Shown: positions 23,310 to 32,008 of the stretch, one piece after another
Layout of the letters: each line of letters opens with the position of its first letter
Position numbering within the stretch: position 1 is the stretch's first letter
Assembly (NCBI GenBank): GCA_023251255.1
Contig: JAHEZD010000003.1
Location: 41,545 to 88,123, forward strand
Direction of reading: 5' to 3'
Length of the DNA: 46,579 bases
DNA from: Chitinophagaceae bacterium
Lineage (GTDB): Bacteria; Bacteroidota; Bacteroidia; Chitinophagales; Chitinophagaceae
Position numbers and translations under genes: made by a program
Notes under the pieces: model-generated
What the model saw: only the letters and a program-made list of their open reading frames with translations
The model's database searches: none
What the model was told of the DNA's origin: nothing

Positions 23310-23923
23310 TAAAAGTCTTTATCATAGACGACCACCAAATGATTATTGAAGGCATCCATTCTTTGCTGGAAGGTGAGAATGATATTGAATGGACTGGCAG
23401 TACCAAATTGCCCAATGATTTATTCAATATGCTTGAACACAAACAGCCAGACGTACTACTAATGGACATTAACCTTCCACAAAAAAATGGGCTTGAACTT
23501 TGTGTTGAAGTAAAGCAAAGATTCCCTGCTATAAATATCATAGGCCTAAGCACGTCAGACCAGGCTAGTACCATCAGGAAGATGTTGGAGAATGGCGCCA
23601 TCAGTTACTTGTTGAAAGATGCTTCAAAAACAGAACTCATTACAGCCATACAAATGGCAGCTAAAGGGAAGAATTACATAAATTTTTCTGTGGCACAAGT
23701 TCTAAAGGACAATATGCCCCATCACGATATGCCATTATTAACCAAGAGGGAAAAAGAAGTACTGGAATGGATAGCAGAAGGGCTTACCAATCAGGAGATT
23801 GCGACCAAGCTCTTCCTTTCTGTTACTACTGTTGACTCGCACCGCAAGAACATGCTCACCAAGTTCAATGTTAAGAATTCGGCTGCACTGGTAAAAATGG
23901 CCATTACGAATAAGATGATATAG
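23306..23923 (+). CDS. NarL/FixJ-family response regulator
   Basis: A 205-residue two-domain regulator. The receiver has acidic residues D8 and D9, phospho-acceptor D54 (VLLMDINLP), a Thr/Ser position (IIGLSTSD) and the conserved Lys (YLLKDASK). The C-terminal LuxR-type HTH begins LTKREKEVLEWIAEGLTNQ and has the recognition helix TTVDSHRKNMLTKF. Its start codon overlaps the kinase stop (ATGA), so the two proteins form a cognate pair. Typical members bind short inverted repeats as dimers. The CCCC/GGGG repeat at 21225-21243 is the nearest candidate site. Confidence 0.93.
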   Translation: MIKVFIIDDHQMIIEGIHSLLEGENDIEWTGSTKLPNDLFNMLEHKQPDVLLMDINLPQKNGLELCVEVKQRFPAINIIGLSTSDQASTIRKMLENGAISYLLKDASKTELITAIQMAAKGKNYINFSVAQVLKDNMPHHDMPLLTKREKEVLEWIAEGLTNQEIATKLFLSVTTVDSHRKNMLTKFNVKNSAALVKMAITNKMI

Positions 23924-24005
23924 GAGAGGCTTAGGGTAGAAGGAAATAGGCGAGTGGAATTGGAGGATCAAAGGAATCTCTACCGAAAATGCGGAGCACA
24001 AAAAA

Positions 24006-24112
24006 GTTGTAAGAATAGGTGTTACAAAAAAAGGATAATGAATAAATAGGTAACAGGAATGGCGTTACAAAAAAATGGATACAAAAAAAATTGTAACAAG
24101 TAAAATTGTAAC
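24006..24112. repeat. Cluster of GTTACAA/TTGTAAC motifs in an A-rich spacer
   Basis: The 335-bp gene-free stretch 23924-24258 contains at least six related motifs: GTTGTAA (24006), GTTACAAAAAAA (24021), GGTAAC (about 24049), GTTACAAAAAAA (24064), TTGTAAC (24091) and TTGTAAC (24106). GTTACAA at 24064 and TTGTAAC at 24091 make an exact 7-bp inverted pair around A-rich DNA. The array may be a multi-site regulator binding region or local sequence expansion. It does not end in a T-run as a terminator would. Nothing else was recognised in the spacer. Confidence 0.6.
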
Positions 24113-24258
24113 ACGCACTTTGATTGCACTTTTTTAATAGCCGCCTCGCTGTAAATAATTCTTTTCGATTTCTGGCTAGCCATTGATATTCTCAATAAAG
24201 GCTGTCATGAATGACTGGTCAAAAATGCTTGCTGTTAAGTGGTTGTAATTCCACCTCG

Positions 24259-25245
24259 CTATTTTTTAAGGACAGTTGTGTACAGAACCCTTCCTTCCCA
24301 ACTAATGAACTGTACCAGCATTTCCTTGGCAGTAACATTAGCCGTTAGGAACCCAAATTGCTGCTGTGCAAACTTTGCATAAGGGGCTTCACTTACGCCC
24401 GTTGCTTCGGAACCGGCGCCGGAAATGAACTGCTTGAAATGCAGGCCCTCGGGTTCGTCATATTCCAAATGGTGTTCATGCCCGCAGAAATAGGCATCTA
24501 CTTTGTATTTTTCGAATAGGTCCTTGAAAGCTTTCTCCATATCCTGTGTTTTGCCCTTCCTTTTCCCGGCACTGTACAATGGATGGTGCCCAACCACAAT
24601 TTTCCAAATGGCCTTGCTCTTTCCCAATGCTTCCGTTAGCCACTTTTTTTGGGCAACAGTATCAGTTGCTTTTATATTGGCAGAATAGTCATCATTGGTG
24701 TAGTAATCCTGTTGGAAAGGGCTGCTATCAATGAAGAAGAATTCTATTGTTTTGGTACTGTCACCATCAATTTTCTTCACAAAGTTGAAATAACGGGATG
24801 GCATATGCCATCTTGCGCTGATATTACTATAGGCAACTTCTGCATCGGGGTTGGTCTTGTAGTCATGGTTGCCCAAACTCACAAACCAGTCCTCGTGTAG
24901 GGGCAAGGTATTGTAAACATTTTCAAAGCTCTGCTGCCAGATGGGGTCGTGTTCGCTTTTCACTCCTTTGGGGTAGAAGTTATCGCCGGTACTTAAAATC
25001 ATGGTAGCATCCACGCCCACTACTGCATTGCTCATTTGTTCTGCCACTGCTTTCTGGTAGAATTCGCCATACCTTCCCCAATCACCGATCACGCAGAAAG
25101 CCAATGATTTCTTTACCGTTTGCAAGTCTTTTATTACACCACCTTTGTAACCTGTTTCCAAGGCCTTCACATAATTGCTGTTCTGACTGAATGCACTGTA
25201 GAAGCATAGGAACAGGGGGGCAACAAATAATATTTTCTTTTTCAT
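24259..25245 (-). CDS. Purple acid (tartrate-resistant type) phosphatase, secreted
   Basis: A 328-residue exported metallophosphoesterase (signal peptide to about residue 20, YSAFSQ). The seven metal ligands of the purple acid phosphatase group are readable: GDWG (D55), GDNFY (D88 and the metal-binding Y91), GNHD (N126), GHHP (H220 region) and GHEHH (255-259). Tyr in GDNFY distinguishes this group from other calcineurin-type enzymes, and the size matches the mammalian ACP5-like short class. It should release phosphate from phosphomonoesters outside the inner membrane. It stands as a single gene downstream of, and co-oriented with, the T9SS beta-propeller gene. Across the promoter region lies a TonB receptor/lipoprotein pair, suggesting phosphorus acquisition. 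No T9SS tail is visible. Confidence 0.85.
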   Translation of the reverse strand: MKKKILFVAPLFLCFYSAFSQNSNYVKALETGYKGGVIKDLQTVKKSLAFCVIGDWGRYGEFYQKAVAEQMSNAVVGVDATMILSTGDNFYPKGVKSEHDPIWQQSFENVYNTLPLHEDWFVSLGNHDYKTNPDAEVAYSNISARWHMPSRYFNFVKKIDGDSTKTIEFFFIDSSPFQQDYYTNDDYSANIKATDTVAQKKWLTEALGKSKAIWKIVVGHHPLYSAGKRKGKTQDMEKAFKDLFEKYKVDAYFCGHEHHLEYDEPEGLHFKQFISGAGSEATGVSEAPYAKFAQQQFGFLTANVTAKEMLVQFISWEGRVLYTTVLKK

Positions 25246-25290
25246 GGTTTTTATTGATGCACAAGATTAGGAACGATATATAATATAAAG

Positions 25291-25317
25291 CCCTGATAGT
25301 TCATTAGACTATCAGGG
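25291..25317 (-). terminator. Terminator hairpin after the T9SS beta-propeller gene
   Basis: CCCTGATAGT (25291-25300) and ACTATCAGGG (25308-25317) form a perfect 10-bp stem with a seven-base loop. On the minus strand the stem is followed by CTTTATATTATATA, an A/T-rich tail. It lies just after the stop of the minus-strand gene that ends at 25336 and upstream of the phosphatase gene, separating the two into different transcription units. Confidence 0.65.
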
Positions 25318-25335
25318 ACTTGGATAAAAACCCAT

Positions 25336-26931
25336 TTATAATTTCAGGAAACTGGCTGTTTGTTTGCCATTGCCGCTTTCAAGGGCCAATAGATAGTTTC
25401 CTTTCGGGAGATTTGATATATCTATGCTATTGGTTACGCTGCCTATTGGTAAATTATAGGAAGCTAGTTGCTTGCCTTCAGCGGAAACAATTTTTGCTAC
25501 CGTATTTGGTTTGGCTTCCGAGTAGTTAACCACAATATTGTTCTTAGCTGGATTAGGGAAAACACTGATTGCATTTGTTGCTTTGCTACTTACCAAAACA
25601 ATGCTGCTGTACCTAAATGAACCATCTTTATCAACCATTTTCAGCCGGAAGTAAGTATTGTGTGTGATAGCTGTTGCATCAGTGAACAAATAACTATTGC
25701 TAATTTGGTTGTTGGCGTTTACTGTTCCAATCTTATTGAAACCGATGGCATCATTGCTTCTTTCAACTTCAAAATGACTAACGTTTATTTCGTTCAGGGT
25801 TTTCCATGAAGCCGTTGCAAGGCCATTTTTTAAAGCTGCATTGAAGGATAAAAGGTTCAACGGAGCAACGGCATTAGTTGGCGCAAGGGCAATACCCCGT
25901 ATAGCAGTATTGGTGGCTGCGGTAACCAACGTAGCAAAAGATGAACTTGCACCTGCATCTGTGGTACTAACAATTTTTCCATCTGTTGTAACTGCATAAA
26001 CAACTGGGTTGGCTCCAGACCAATTAACCGTTACGCTTCTGGCACCAACAGTAATGCCTGTATTCAATGTATAGGCCAGCGTCCATGTACCAGCGGATAA
26101 TGTCCATTTTTGTATACCTCCACTAGGTGTGGCCCTGTCATCTGCAACATAAGCTATATCTCCTGCTGTTGGCTTTATGGCAAAGGCATAAGTACTAGGA
26201 CCAGATGTAGTAGGAAAACCATTCAATAAAGTAATGGTTTGTCCTGATGTGTTCGGTGTTCCTGTCCCAACAGAACTCACACCTTGAAATGTGCCAGAAG
26301 CAGAAGAGCAATATAGTTGTCCGTTATATACGGCAACGCCCCTGATGTTTGTAATTGTAGTGCTTAATTGAGTGGTGGTAGTGCTACCTTTAGTAGTGTA
26401 CCTAACACTTCCACCAGTAGTTGCAGTTCCTGATACCCATATATCGGTTCCATTGGTACTTGTTGCCCCTCTCATATTATTTCCTGAATAGGCATCAGTT
26501 AAAGCTGTAGTGGCATCAATATTTCCTGCAGCATCTATCACTCCCACAACCCTGTTATTATCTGTCGATGCAGTAGAAACTACCGAAGCTGTACCAACTG
26601 GTGCATCATAGCCAGTAACGAGTAAAAATTTCCCATCTGCTGAACGTGTCATCAATCCTTCAGATGAAGCAGAACCGGAAGCCATTATGCGCTTATTGGC
26701 ACCTGATATGGTTGTTGGTAAAGGGATAGACTGAACAAGCGCTCCAGATGGGGTATATTCATCAATGAAAATTGCTGTTGCTGCACTGGTTAAGGCGGCA
26801 CTGCCATCACCAACCCTATATACAACTATATTCCCCGTAGTAAATGCAGCAGCAGTCCTATTGCTGCTCTGGGCAAATGCGGAAATGGTCAATAATGAAA
26901 CCAAGATTAGCGTAAAAGTTTTTTGCATCAT
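25336..26931 (-). CDS. T9SS type A sorting domain protein with beta-propeller-like body
   Basis: A 531-residue secreted protein. A signal peptide (to AFAQ) is followed by about 340 residues with propeller-like repeats (ADGKFLLVTGYD, NGTDIWVSGT, VYNGQLYCSS, AGDIAYVADD, NPVVYAVTTDGK), each a short hydrophobic strand ending in a Gly/Asp turn. At about 375-450 comes a fibronectin-like module containing FEVERS and YFRLKMVDKDGS. The same module precedes the sorting domain in the 32545-35070 protein. The final ~75 residues are a T9SS sorting domain (VFPNPAKNNIVV, LPKGNYLLALESGNG). No active site was recognised. It is divergent from the TonB-receptor gene, sharing a 174-bp promoter region, so joint regulation is likely. 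Confidence 0.87.
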   Translation of the reverse strand: MMQKTFTLILVSLLTISAFAQSSNRTAAAFTTGNIVVYRVGDGSAALTSAATAIFIDEYTPSGALVQSIPLPTTISGANKRIMASGSASSEGLMTRSADGKFLLVTGYDAPVGTASVVSTASTDNNRVVGVIDAAGNIDATTALTDAYSGNNMRGATSTNGTDIWVSGTATTGGSVRYTTKGSTTTTQLSTTITNIRGVAVYNGQLYCSSASGTFQGVSSVGTGTPNTSGQTITLLNGFPTTSGPSTYAFAIKPTAGDIAYVADDRATPSGGIQKWTLSAGTWTLAYTLNTGITVGARSVTVNWSGANPVVYAVTTDGKIVSTTDAGASSSFATLVTAATNTAIRGIALAPTNAVAPLNLLSFNAALKNGLATASWKTLNEINVSHFEVERSNDAIGFNKIGTVNANNQISNSYLFTDATAITHNTYFRLKMVDKDGSFRYSSIVLVSSKATNAISVFPNPAKNNIVVNYSEAKPNTVAKIVSAEGKQLASYNLPIGSVTNSIDISNLPKGNYLLALESGNGKQTASFLKL

Positions 26932-27105
26932 ATATTATTTGCTGCAAAGGAATTATAGAACCTCCTTCAAAAGTGGGCGTAACAATTCGTTAACCGTTAT
27001 CAAATTGTTACCCGCTTATTACCAAAAAGCTAAGTCTGTGTTAACAGGTTCCCTGAACTGTTGCAGCGATCAATTTTGCACCTGCAAGCAAAACAACACA
27101 CTGAA

Positions 27106-29937
27106 ATGAAAAGCATTCTACCCAAATGGAGGCAGATAGGATTGTTCCTATTGGTGCTATTTTCTGCACAAGCTATTTTCTCCCAAACCATCAAGGGCAA
27201 GGTCATCGATGCCAAAACCACTGAACCGCTTATAGGTGCAACAGTGGAGCTAGAGGGTGGTAAGCTTAAAAAAATTGCATATGTAAACCTTGATGGCTCC
27301 TATGTTTTCAGGAATGTGGCTGATGGCACTTATGAAATCAAGGTAAAGTTTGTAGGGTACAAAAATTCAAAGGAGAAAACCGTTGTAGTGAAAGGTACAG
27401 GTAGTATTACTGTGGTCAATATGGAGCTGAAAGATGAAAGTGCGGAACTGGGCGAAGTGAAGGTTGCTGCTAAAGGAGGTAAAACAGATGATGCCTCCGT
27501 AAGGAAAATGGAGAAGAACGCAGACATCGTCCAGAACATCCTTTCACAGAAAGCCATTGAGCTTTCTCCCGATGTTACGGTGGCCAATTCATTACAGCGC
27601 ATCAGTGGCGTAACCATTGAAAGGAGCAGCAGCGGGGAAGGCCGTTATGCCATTATCCGTGGCATGGACCAGCGTTACAACAATACACTCGTAAACGGCG
27701 TGAAGATCCCTAGCCCGGACGATAAGTTCCGTTATGTGCCTATGGACCTGTTTCCTTCCGATTTATTGGAAAGGCTGGAAGTAAGCAAGACGTTAACACC
27801 CAATATGGAAGGGGATGCAGTAGGTGGTACCATGAACTTGGTGATGAAGAATGCACCCAATAAGAAGCTGTTCAATATACATGGGGCCATGGGTTACAAC
27901 ACCTTGTTCAGCGACAGGCCATTTGCCACTTTCAATCAGAAGGTCATCAACAAGCAGGATCCCGCCACCATGTACGGTCCAAGCTATTCTGCCAAGGATG
28001 CGGATTTTGCAAGGGCCAACCTGAACCAGCGCCCATTGGACAACCCTATTAATGCACAACTTGGTTTTACATTGGGCAACCGCTTCTTCAACAAAAAATT
28101 GGGCGTTGTTGTTGGTGGCAGCTTCCAGAACATGTACCGTGGTTCGGACAATATCTTCAATCGCCAGAACCCGCAGCCGCAGACCTTTGTTCAAAATGGA
28201 ACACGTTATGATAATGTCGCCACTTTTAATGATGGGTTCACACGTCAATATTCCACGCAGCAAAGGAGGTATGGCGTAAACAACAAGTGGGACTACACCA
28301 TTAATGAAAACAATAAAATATCCCTCTTCAATCTATACATCCATATGGATGAGTTCCAGGCACGTTACAGCATCGATTCATCCTTGACCACGCAACGCAC
28401 GGGACCGGGTTCCGGTAATGTGGCGGTTTCCACAAGGAGCCGTTGGCAGATACAGAGCATCTACAACAGTACGTTGCAGGGCGAACACAGGTTGTCCAAG
28501 TTAATGAAGCTCAACTGGAGTGCCGTTTATTCAATAGCCAAACAAAACGTACCCGACCAGGCAGAGTATGAAGTGGACAACGAGGTAAAGAACAATATTG
28601 TGCAGGTGCCCCCTGGCTATTCAGTGGCGGGCATGACAAGGATCTGGCGCAACAATAGCGATGAGGACCTATCGGCCTATGCCAACTTTGTTTATACTCC
28701 TACCATTGCAAAGAAGAAAGTGGAAATTGGTTTTGGTGGATTGTTCCGCCATAAGAACAGGGACAATTATTACAATGAGTATGAACTCAGTTCCAAAGGT
28801 TCCGGTGTACAAACATTCACGGATATACTTTCCGCAAACTATGATTTTTCAAAGGCGGAGAAATCCTACGGCAATCCAAATAATTCCAACCAATATACCA
28901 GTAGGGAAGACATTGCAGCAGGTTACGTTCAGGCCAAATTGATGGCCACTGCCAAATTGCAGGTGCTGGGCGGTGTAAGGGTGGAGAACACGGATCAGCA
29001 TTATACAACAGCCATACCGCCAGGCTCCATCGACGATATCTATGGCCATATCTGGTACACGGATGTACTGCCGAGCCTGCACCTGAAATACCTGATCAAT
29101 AACAAACAGAACCTAAGGGCCTCCTATTTTAAAAGTATCAGCAGGCCGGGCTTTTTTGAAATAACACCCTATCAGGTCCATGGTGAATACTATGATGAAA
29201 AAGGCAATCCAAGGTTGAACCATACGCAGGCAGACAACTATGACCTCCGGTATGAATTCTTCCCCAATGGGGCAGACCAAATTTTAGCAGGCGTGTTCTA
29301 TAAGAACATCAAAGACCCCATTGAATTTGGTTTGCCAGACAGGGTAAACCCACATGCTGCCGTAACCTTAACACCATATAATTATGGCAATGCCACCAAC
29401 TATGGGGCCGAAGTTGTAGTGACGAAATTTTTCGGCAAGTTTGGTGTGAATGCAAATTATACTTACACCCAATCAAAGATTACTACGAATAAGCTGTACA
29501 GGTACTACAATAACGCAAGTGGACAGGACACTACTTCCACTGTTTCCCAAACAAGGCCCATGCAGGGACAGGCAAACCATATTGGCAATATTTCCCTATT
29601 GTATAAAAACAACAAAATTGGATTGGATGTGCAATTGGCCTTTGTTTATACTGGTGAAAGGATCACACAGGTTTCACCATACTTGGGGCTGGATGTATGG
29701 CAGCAGCCTTATAGTCAATTGGACTTCTCCTTTGAGCAGAGGATTGTGAAGCATTTCTCGGTATATGCCAAGGTGAACAACCTTACCAGTTCCAAAACAA
29801 AATCGATTATCAAGCAAACGTACCTATACGATGGAACACCTAGTCAGTTGGCGGGCCAAGATGATTTCAAGCACATTTTTGTTCAAAGCGATTTCTATAA
29901 GATCAACTTCCTGTTTGGTCTGAGGTACAAACTGTAA
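27106..29937 (+). CDS. TonB-dependent outer-membrane receptor with CarboxypepD-regulatory N-terminal domain
   Basis: Start placed at ATG 27106 (MKSILPKWRQIGLF), giving a normal signal peptide. The open frame can be extended 15 codons to a TTG, which is unlikely to be used. The 943-residue protein has a carboxypeptidase-regulatory-like domain (KGKVIDAKTTEPLIGATVEL, about 32-115). A plug follows (ANSLQRISGVTIERSSSGEG, then IIRGMDQRYNNTLVNG), and then a 22-stranded barrel ending in an aromatic strand (FLFGLRYKL). Such receptors import bulky nutrients across the outer membrane using TonB energy. The partner gene 36 bp downstream is a beta-helix lipoprotein, not a SusD homologue, so this is not a typical glycan SusC/D pair. 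The substrate is unknown. A nearby secreted phosphatase makes a phosphorus-containing ligand a reasonable guess. Confidence 0.9.
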   Translation: MKSILPKWRQIGLFLLVLFSAQAIFSQTIKGKVIDAKTTEPLIGATVELEGGKLKKIAYVNLDGSYVFRNVADGTYEIKVKFVGYKNSKEKTVVVKGTGSITVVNMELKDESAELGEVKVAAKGGKTDDASVRKMEKNADIVQNILSQKAIELSPDVTVANSLQRISGVTIERSSSGEGRYAIIRGMDQRYNNTLVNGVKIPSPDDKFRYVPMDLFPSDLLERLEVSKTLTPNMEGDAVGGTMNLVMKNAPNKKLFNIHGAMGYNTLFSDRPFATFNQKVINKQDPATMYGPSYSAKDADFARANLNQRPLDNPINAQLGFTLGNRFFNKKLGVVVGGSFQNMYRGSDNIFNRQNPQPQTFVQNGTRYDNVATFNDGFTRQYSTQQRRYGVNNKWDYTINENNKISLFNLYIHMDEFQARYSIDSSLTTQRTGPGSGNVAVSTRSRWQIQSIYNSTLQGEHRLSKLMKLNWSAVYSIAKQNVPDQAEYEVDNEVKNNIVQVPPGYSVAGMTRIWRNNSDEDLSAYANFVYTPTIAKKKVEIGFGGLFRHKNRDNYYNEYELSSKGSGVQTFTDILSANYDFSKAEKSYGNPNNSNQYTSREDIAAGYVQAKLMATAKLQVLGGVRVENTDQHYTTAIPPGSIDDIYGHIWYTDVLPSLHLKYLINNKQNLRASYFKSISRPGFFEITPYQVHGEYYDEKGNPRLNHTQADNYDLRYEFFPNGADQILAGVFYKNIKDPIEFGLPDRVNPHAAVTLTPYNYGNATNYGAEVVVTKFFGKFGVNANYTYTQSKITTNKLYRYYNNASGQDTTSTVSQTRPMQGQANHIGNISLLYKNNKIGLDVQLAFVYTGERITQVSPYLGLDVWQQPYSQLDFSFEQRIVKHFSVYAKVNNLTSSKTKSIIKQTYLYDGTPSQLAGQDDFKHIFVQSDFYKINFLFGLRYKL

Positions 29938-29973
29938 ACATCATTATTACTATTCCTGATAAATAGATTTACC

Positions 29974-31413
29974 ATGAAAAAGATATTTTTCTTAAGCCTA
30001 TCAATAGCGTTGGCCGCCACCCTGTTCAGTAGCTGCAAAAAACTGGCTGAAGACAAAAGGGACCTCTATGTATATGTTCCCGCACCAGCAAACCCCATTA
30101 GCGACGCAGCGCCCCTATGTGGCAATATCACGGGTACCATGCTTTCGGGCAAAACCTATACGGTGGGCTGCGATATTTATGTACAGCCCACTGATACCTT
30201 GATTATCCAGCCAGGGGCAAGGGTGAACTTCACCAATGGTGCAGGCATCATTGTGAAAGGCTCCTTCTTTTCCTTGGGAACAAAGGACAACCCTATCTGG
30301 CTAACCGTGGCTGGGCAAACGAAAACAGACCAGCCCAAGGTGAATTTCAAAGCAGGTAACGACTCTGCTTTCAATGGAAAATGGAAAGGCATATTAGGAG
30401 ATGCAACCTGTCCTTATATGATTATTAAGTGGACACATATTGAATATACCGGTGCCACATTGAATGCAGGCGGCTCCACGGCCTATACCGTATTGAACTT
30501 AACAGCAACAGACCCTTCCTATGCCGTATATTTCTCCAATCCCAATGGTGTATTGGTCATGGAAGATTCATGGTTGTACGGTTCCGTTGATGATGCCATG
30601 CGTGTATCGGGAGCAGGTGGCAAGTTTGCCATCCTGCGTTGCACATTTGAAAAATGCGGCAAATCGGGCGGTGATGTACTGAACATCAAAAGTGGTGGCA
30701 CGGGTGATATGGCCTATAACCTTTTTATTGGCGATGCTACCAATGGTTTAAAAGCTTCGGATAAGGGCAGTGGGCCTGGCATTGCAAAATGCAATGTGAG
30801 GATGTACAACAATACGGTAATCAATGGCGGTTATAGGCAAACAAAAACCGGGCGAGGGGGATCCATCAATTTTGAAGAGGGGGCAAGGGGCATGGCTTTC
30901 AACAATCTCATTGTGAATTGCAGGTTTGGCCTCCGTATCCTTTCCAATGTGGCTGCGGATACTGCTTATTTGTATGCTGGGCATTATGGGTACAATTATT
31001 ACTATGCTGATAGTTTAAGCGTAGCTGGCGAAATTTATCCAACTACTTATATCACCAAGCCACAGCCAACGGACTTCCCCAATCCATCCACATTTTTGCC
31101 AACCAATTTCAATTACCTAAGTAACAGCGGGTATTTGGCAACTGCGGTGAATGCTGTTCAGGTAGGTAATCCCATGTTCTTCAACTATCCATTGCCTGTA
31201 ACCGGTGGTTATCGTTTACAGGATATCAATGCGGTGGGCAATTTCAAGTTTACACTGCAACCTAACTCTCCTTGCATTGGTAAAGGCTATAAAGGCTTCC
31301 AGCCCCTGCAATTAATACCCACTGATGAAAAATATGGGGTTACGGATTATACGCAACCGGGTAGTGATATTGGCTGTTACCAATCAAACGGCACAGGCAA
31401 CCAGCATTATTAA
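29974..31413 (+). CDS. Lipoprotein with right-handed parallel beta-helix
   Basis: A 479-residue lipoprotein. The signal peptide ends LFSSCKKLAED, with the lipidated Cys at about residue 21 followed by acidic residues that could promote surface export. The body has beta-helix features: repeated short strands with Asn/Gly turns (IQPGARVNFTNGAGIIVKGSF, RMYNNTVINGG, FNNLIVNCRFGLRIL), about 20-25 residues per coil. It lies 36 bp after the TonB receptor gene and probably forms a surface complex with it, replacing the SusD role of nutrient capture. No polysaccharide lyase or hydrolase residues could be picked out, so binding rather than catalysis is favoured. The last coils contain GSDIGCYQ, frequent at the C-terminus of such proteins. 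Confidence 0.8.
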   Translation: MKKIFFLSLSIALAATLFSSCKKLAEDKRDLYVYVPAPANPISDAAPLCGNITGTMLSGKTYTVGCDIYVQPTDTLIIQPGARVNFTNGAGIIVKGSFFSLGTKDNPIWLTVAGQTKTDQPKVNFKAGNDSAFNGKWKGILGDATCPYMIIKWTHIEYTGATLNAGGSTAYTVLNLTATDPSYAVYFSNPNGVLVMEDSWLYGSVDDAMRVSGAGGKFAILRCTFEKCGKSGGDVLNIKSGGTGDMAYNLFIGDATNGLKASDKGSGPGIAKCNVRMYNNTVINGGYRQTKTGRGGSINFEEGARGMAFNNLIVNCRFGLRILSNVAADTAYLYAGHYGYNYYYADSLSVAGEIYPTTYITKPQPTDFPNPSTFLPTNFNYLSNSGYLATAVNAVQVGNPMFFNYPLPVTGGYRLQDINAVGNFKFTLQPNSPCIGKGYKGFQPLQLIPTDEKYGVTDYTQPGSDIGCYQSNGTGNQHY

Positions 31414-31435
31414 CCAATAGATGGATTCAATACAT

Positions 31436-31461
31436 AAAAAGGCCCACTCATAAAGTGGGCC
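31436..31461 (-). terminator. Terminator between convergent beta-helix lipoprotein and small basic protein genes
   Basis: GGCCCACT (31441-31448) pairs with AGTGGGCC (31454-31461) around a five-base loop. On the minus strand the stem runs into five T's (complement of 31436-31440), the classical form for the gene ending at 31484. On the plus strand only TTCG follows, so it is weaker for the lipoprotein transcript. Confidence 0.75.
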
Positions 31462-31483
31462 TTCGATAATTAGGAAGCTATCC

Positions 31484-31789
31484 TTAAAATCTACGGAAAG
31501 GTTTGATAGGACGATAATGGAACCTATTGTTCCTTTCTTCTCTACGGTCAAACCTTTTGTCAAAGCGGTGCTGCTTTTCATAACCACGTTCATGTTTCCT
31601 TTCATCACGTTCATGCTTGTCAAAACGGTTGCCGTATGACCCGTCATTGGCAAGCTCATGGTACTGCTTATTGGGAATGGACTGTTGGTGGTTGCTTTCT
31701 TTTTGCCCATGGCCTTTCTGGTAACCTTGAGCTGAAGCAACACTAATGGTAGCAATGCCTAGAAGCATCAATAAAGTAAATTTTTTCAT
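31484..31789 (-). CDS. Small secreted His/Arg/Lys-rich protein
   Basis: Start set at MKKFTLLMLLGIATIS (31789) because it yields a signal peptide ending ASAQG. The frame extends 21 codons upstream but reads as leader. The mature part (about 80 residues) is extremely hydrophilic, with histidine, arginine, lysine and glutamate (KHERDERKHERGYEKQ, then RFDKRFDRREERNNRFHYR). It lacks hydrophobic core residues, so it is probably disordered. It could bind metal through histidines, bind polyanions, or act as a periplasmic buffer or chaperone like CpxP/Spy-type proteins, but no family motif confirms that. It is a single gene with its own terminator and a possible operator at 31890-31909 upstream. Confidence 0.65.
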   Translation of the reverse strand: MKKFTLLMLLGIATISVASAQGYQKGHGQKESNHQQSIPNKQYHELANDGSYGNRFDKHERDERKHERGYEKQHRFDKRFDRREERNNRFHYRPIKPFRRF

Positions 31790-31889
31790 GAGTTTTATTT
31801 TTAATTGTTCAATAATACAGGCAGTAATGCCAATAGGATGCCATGCCCACAAAAACCTAGTGAAATATCTGTTAATGGATAGATTTTGC

Positions 31890-31909
31890 TACCCTTTCCT
31901 ATGGGGGTA
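31890..31909. promoter_or_regulatory. TACCC...GGGTA inverted repeat upstream of the small basic protein (possible operator)
   Basis: TACCC (31890-31894) and GGGTA (31905-31909) are exact inverted 5-mers spaced ten bases apart, about 100 bp upstream of the small His/Arg-rich protein gene and downstream of the MarR gene. The C-block/G-block layout recalls the repeat at 21225-21243. Support is only positional. Confidence 0.25.
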
Positions 31910-32008
31910 ATGGAAAGTGATGGACAAAGCTTATCGGGGCATCCGCGTATTTTGGATACGAAACCTGCGAAGTGGATTTAAGCAGATTCTTTTGTTTTCG
32001 ATAAGACC

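Noticed and set aside
27061-27105. TTG-started 15-codon extension of the TonB receptor
   Set aside because: The extension spoils the signal peptide, while ATG 27106 gives a normal one.
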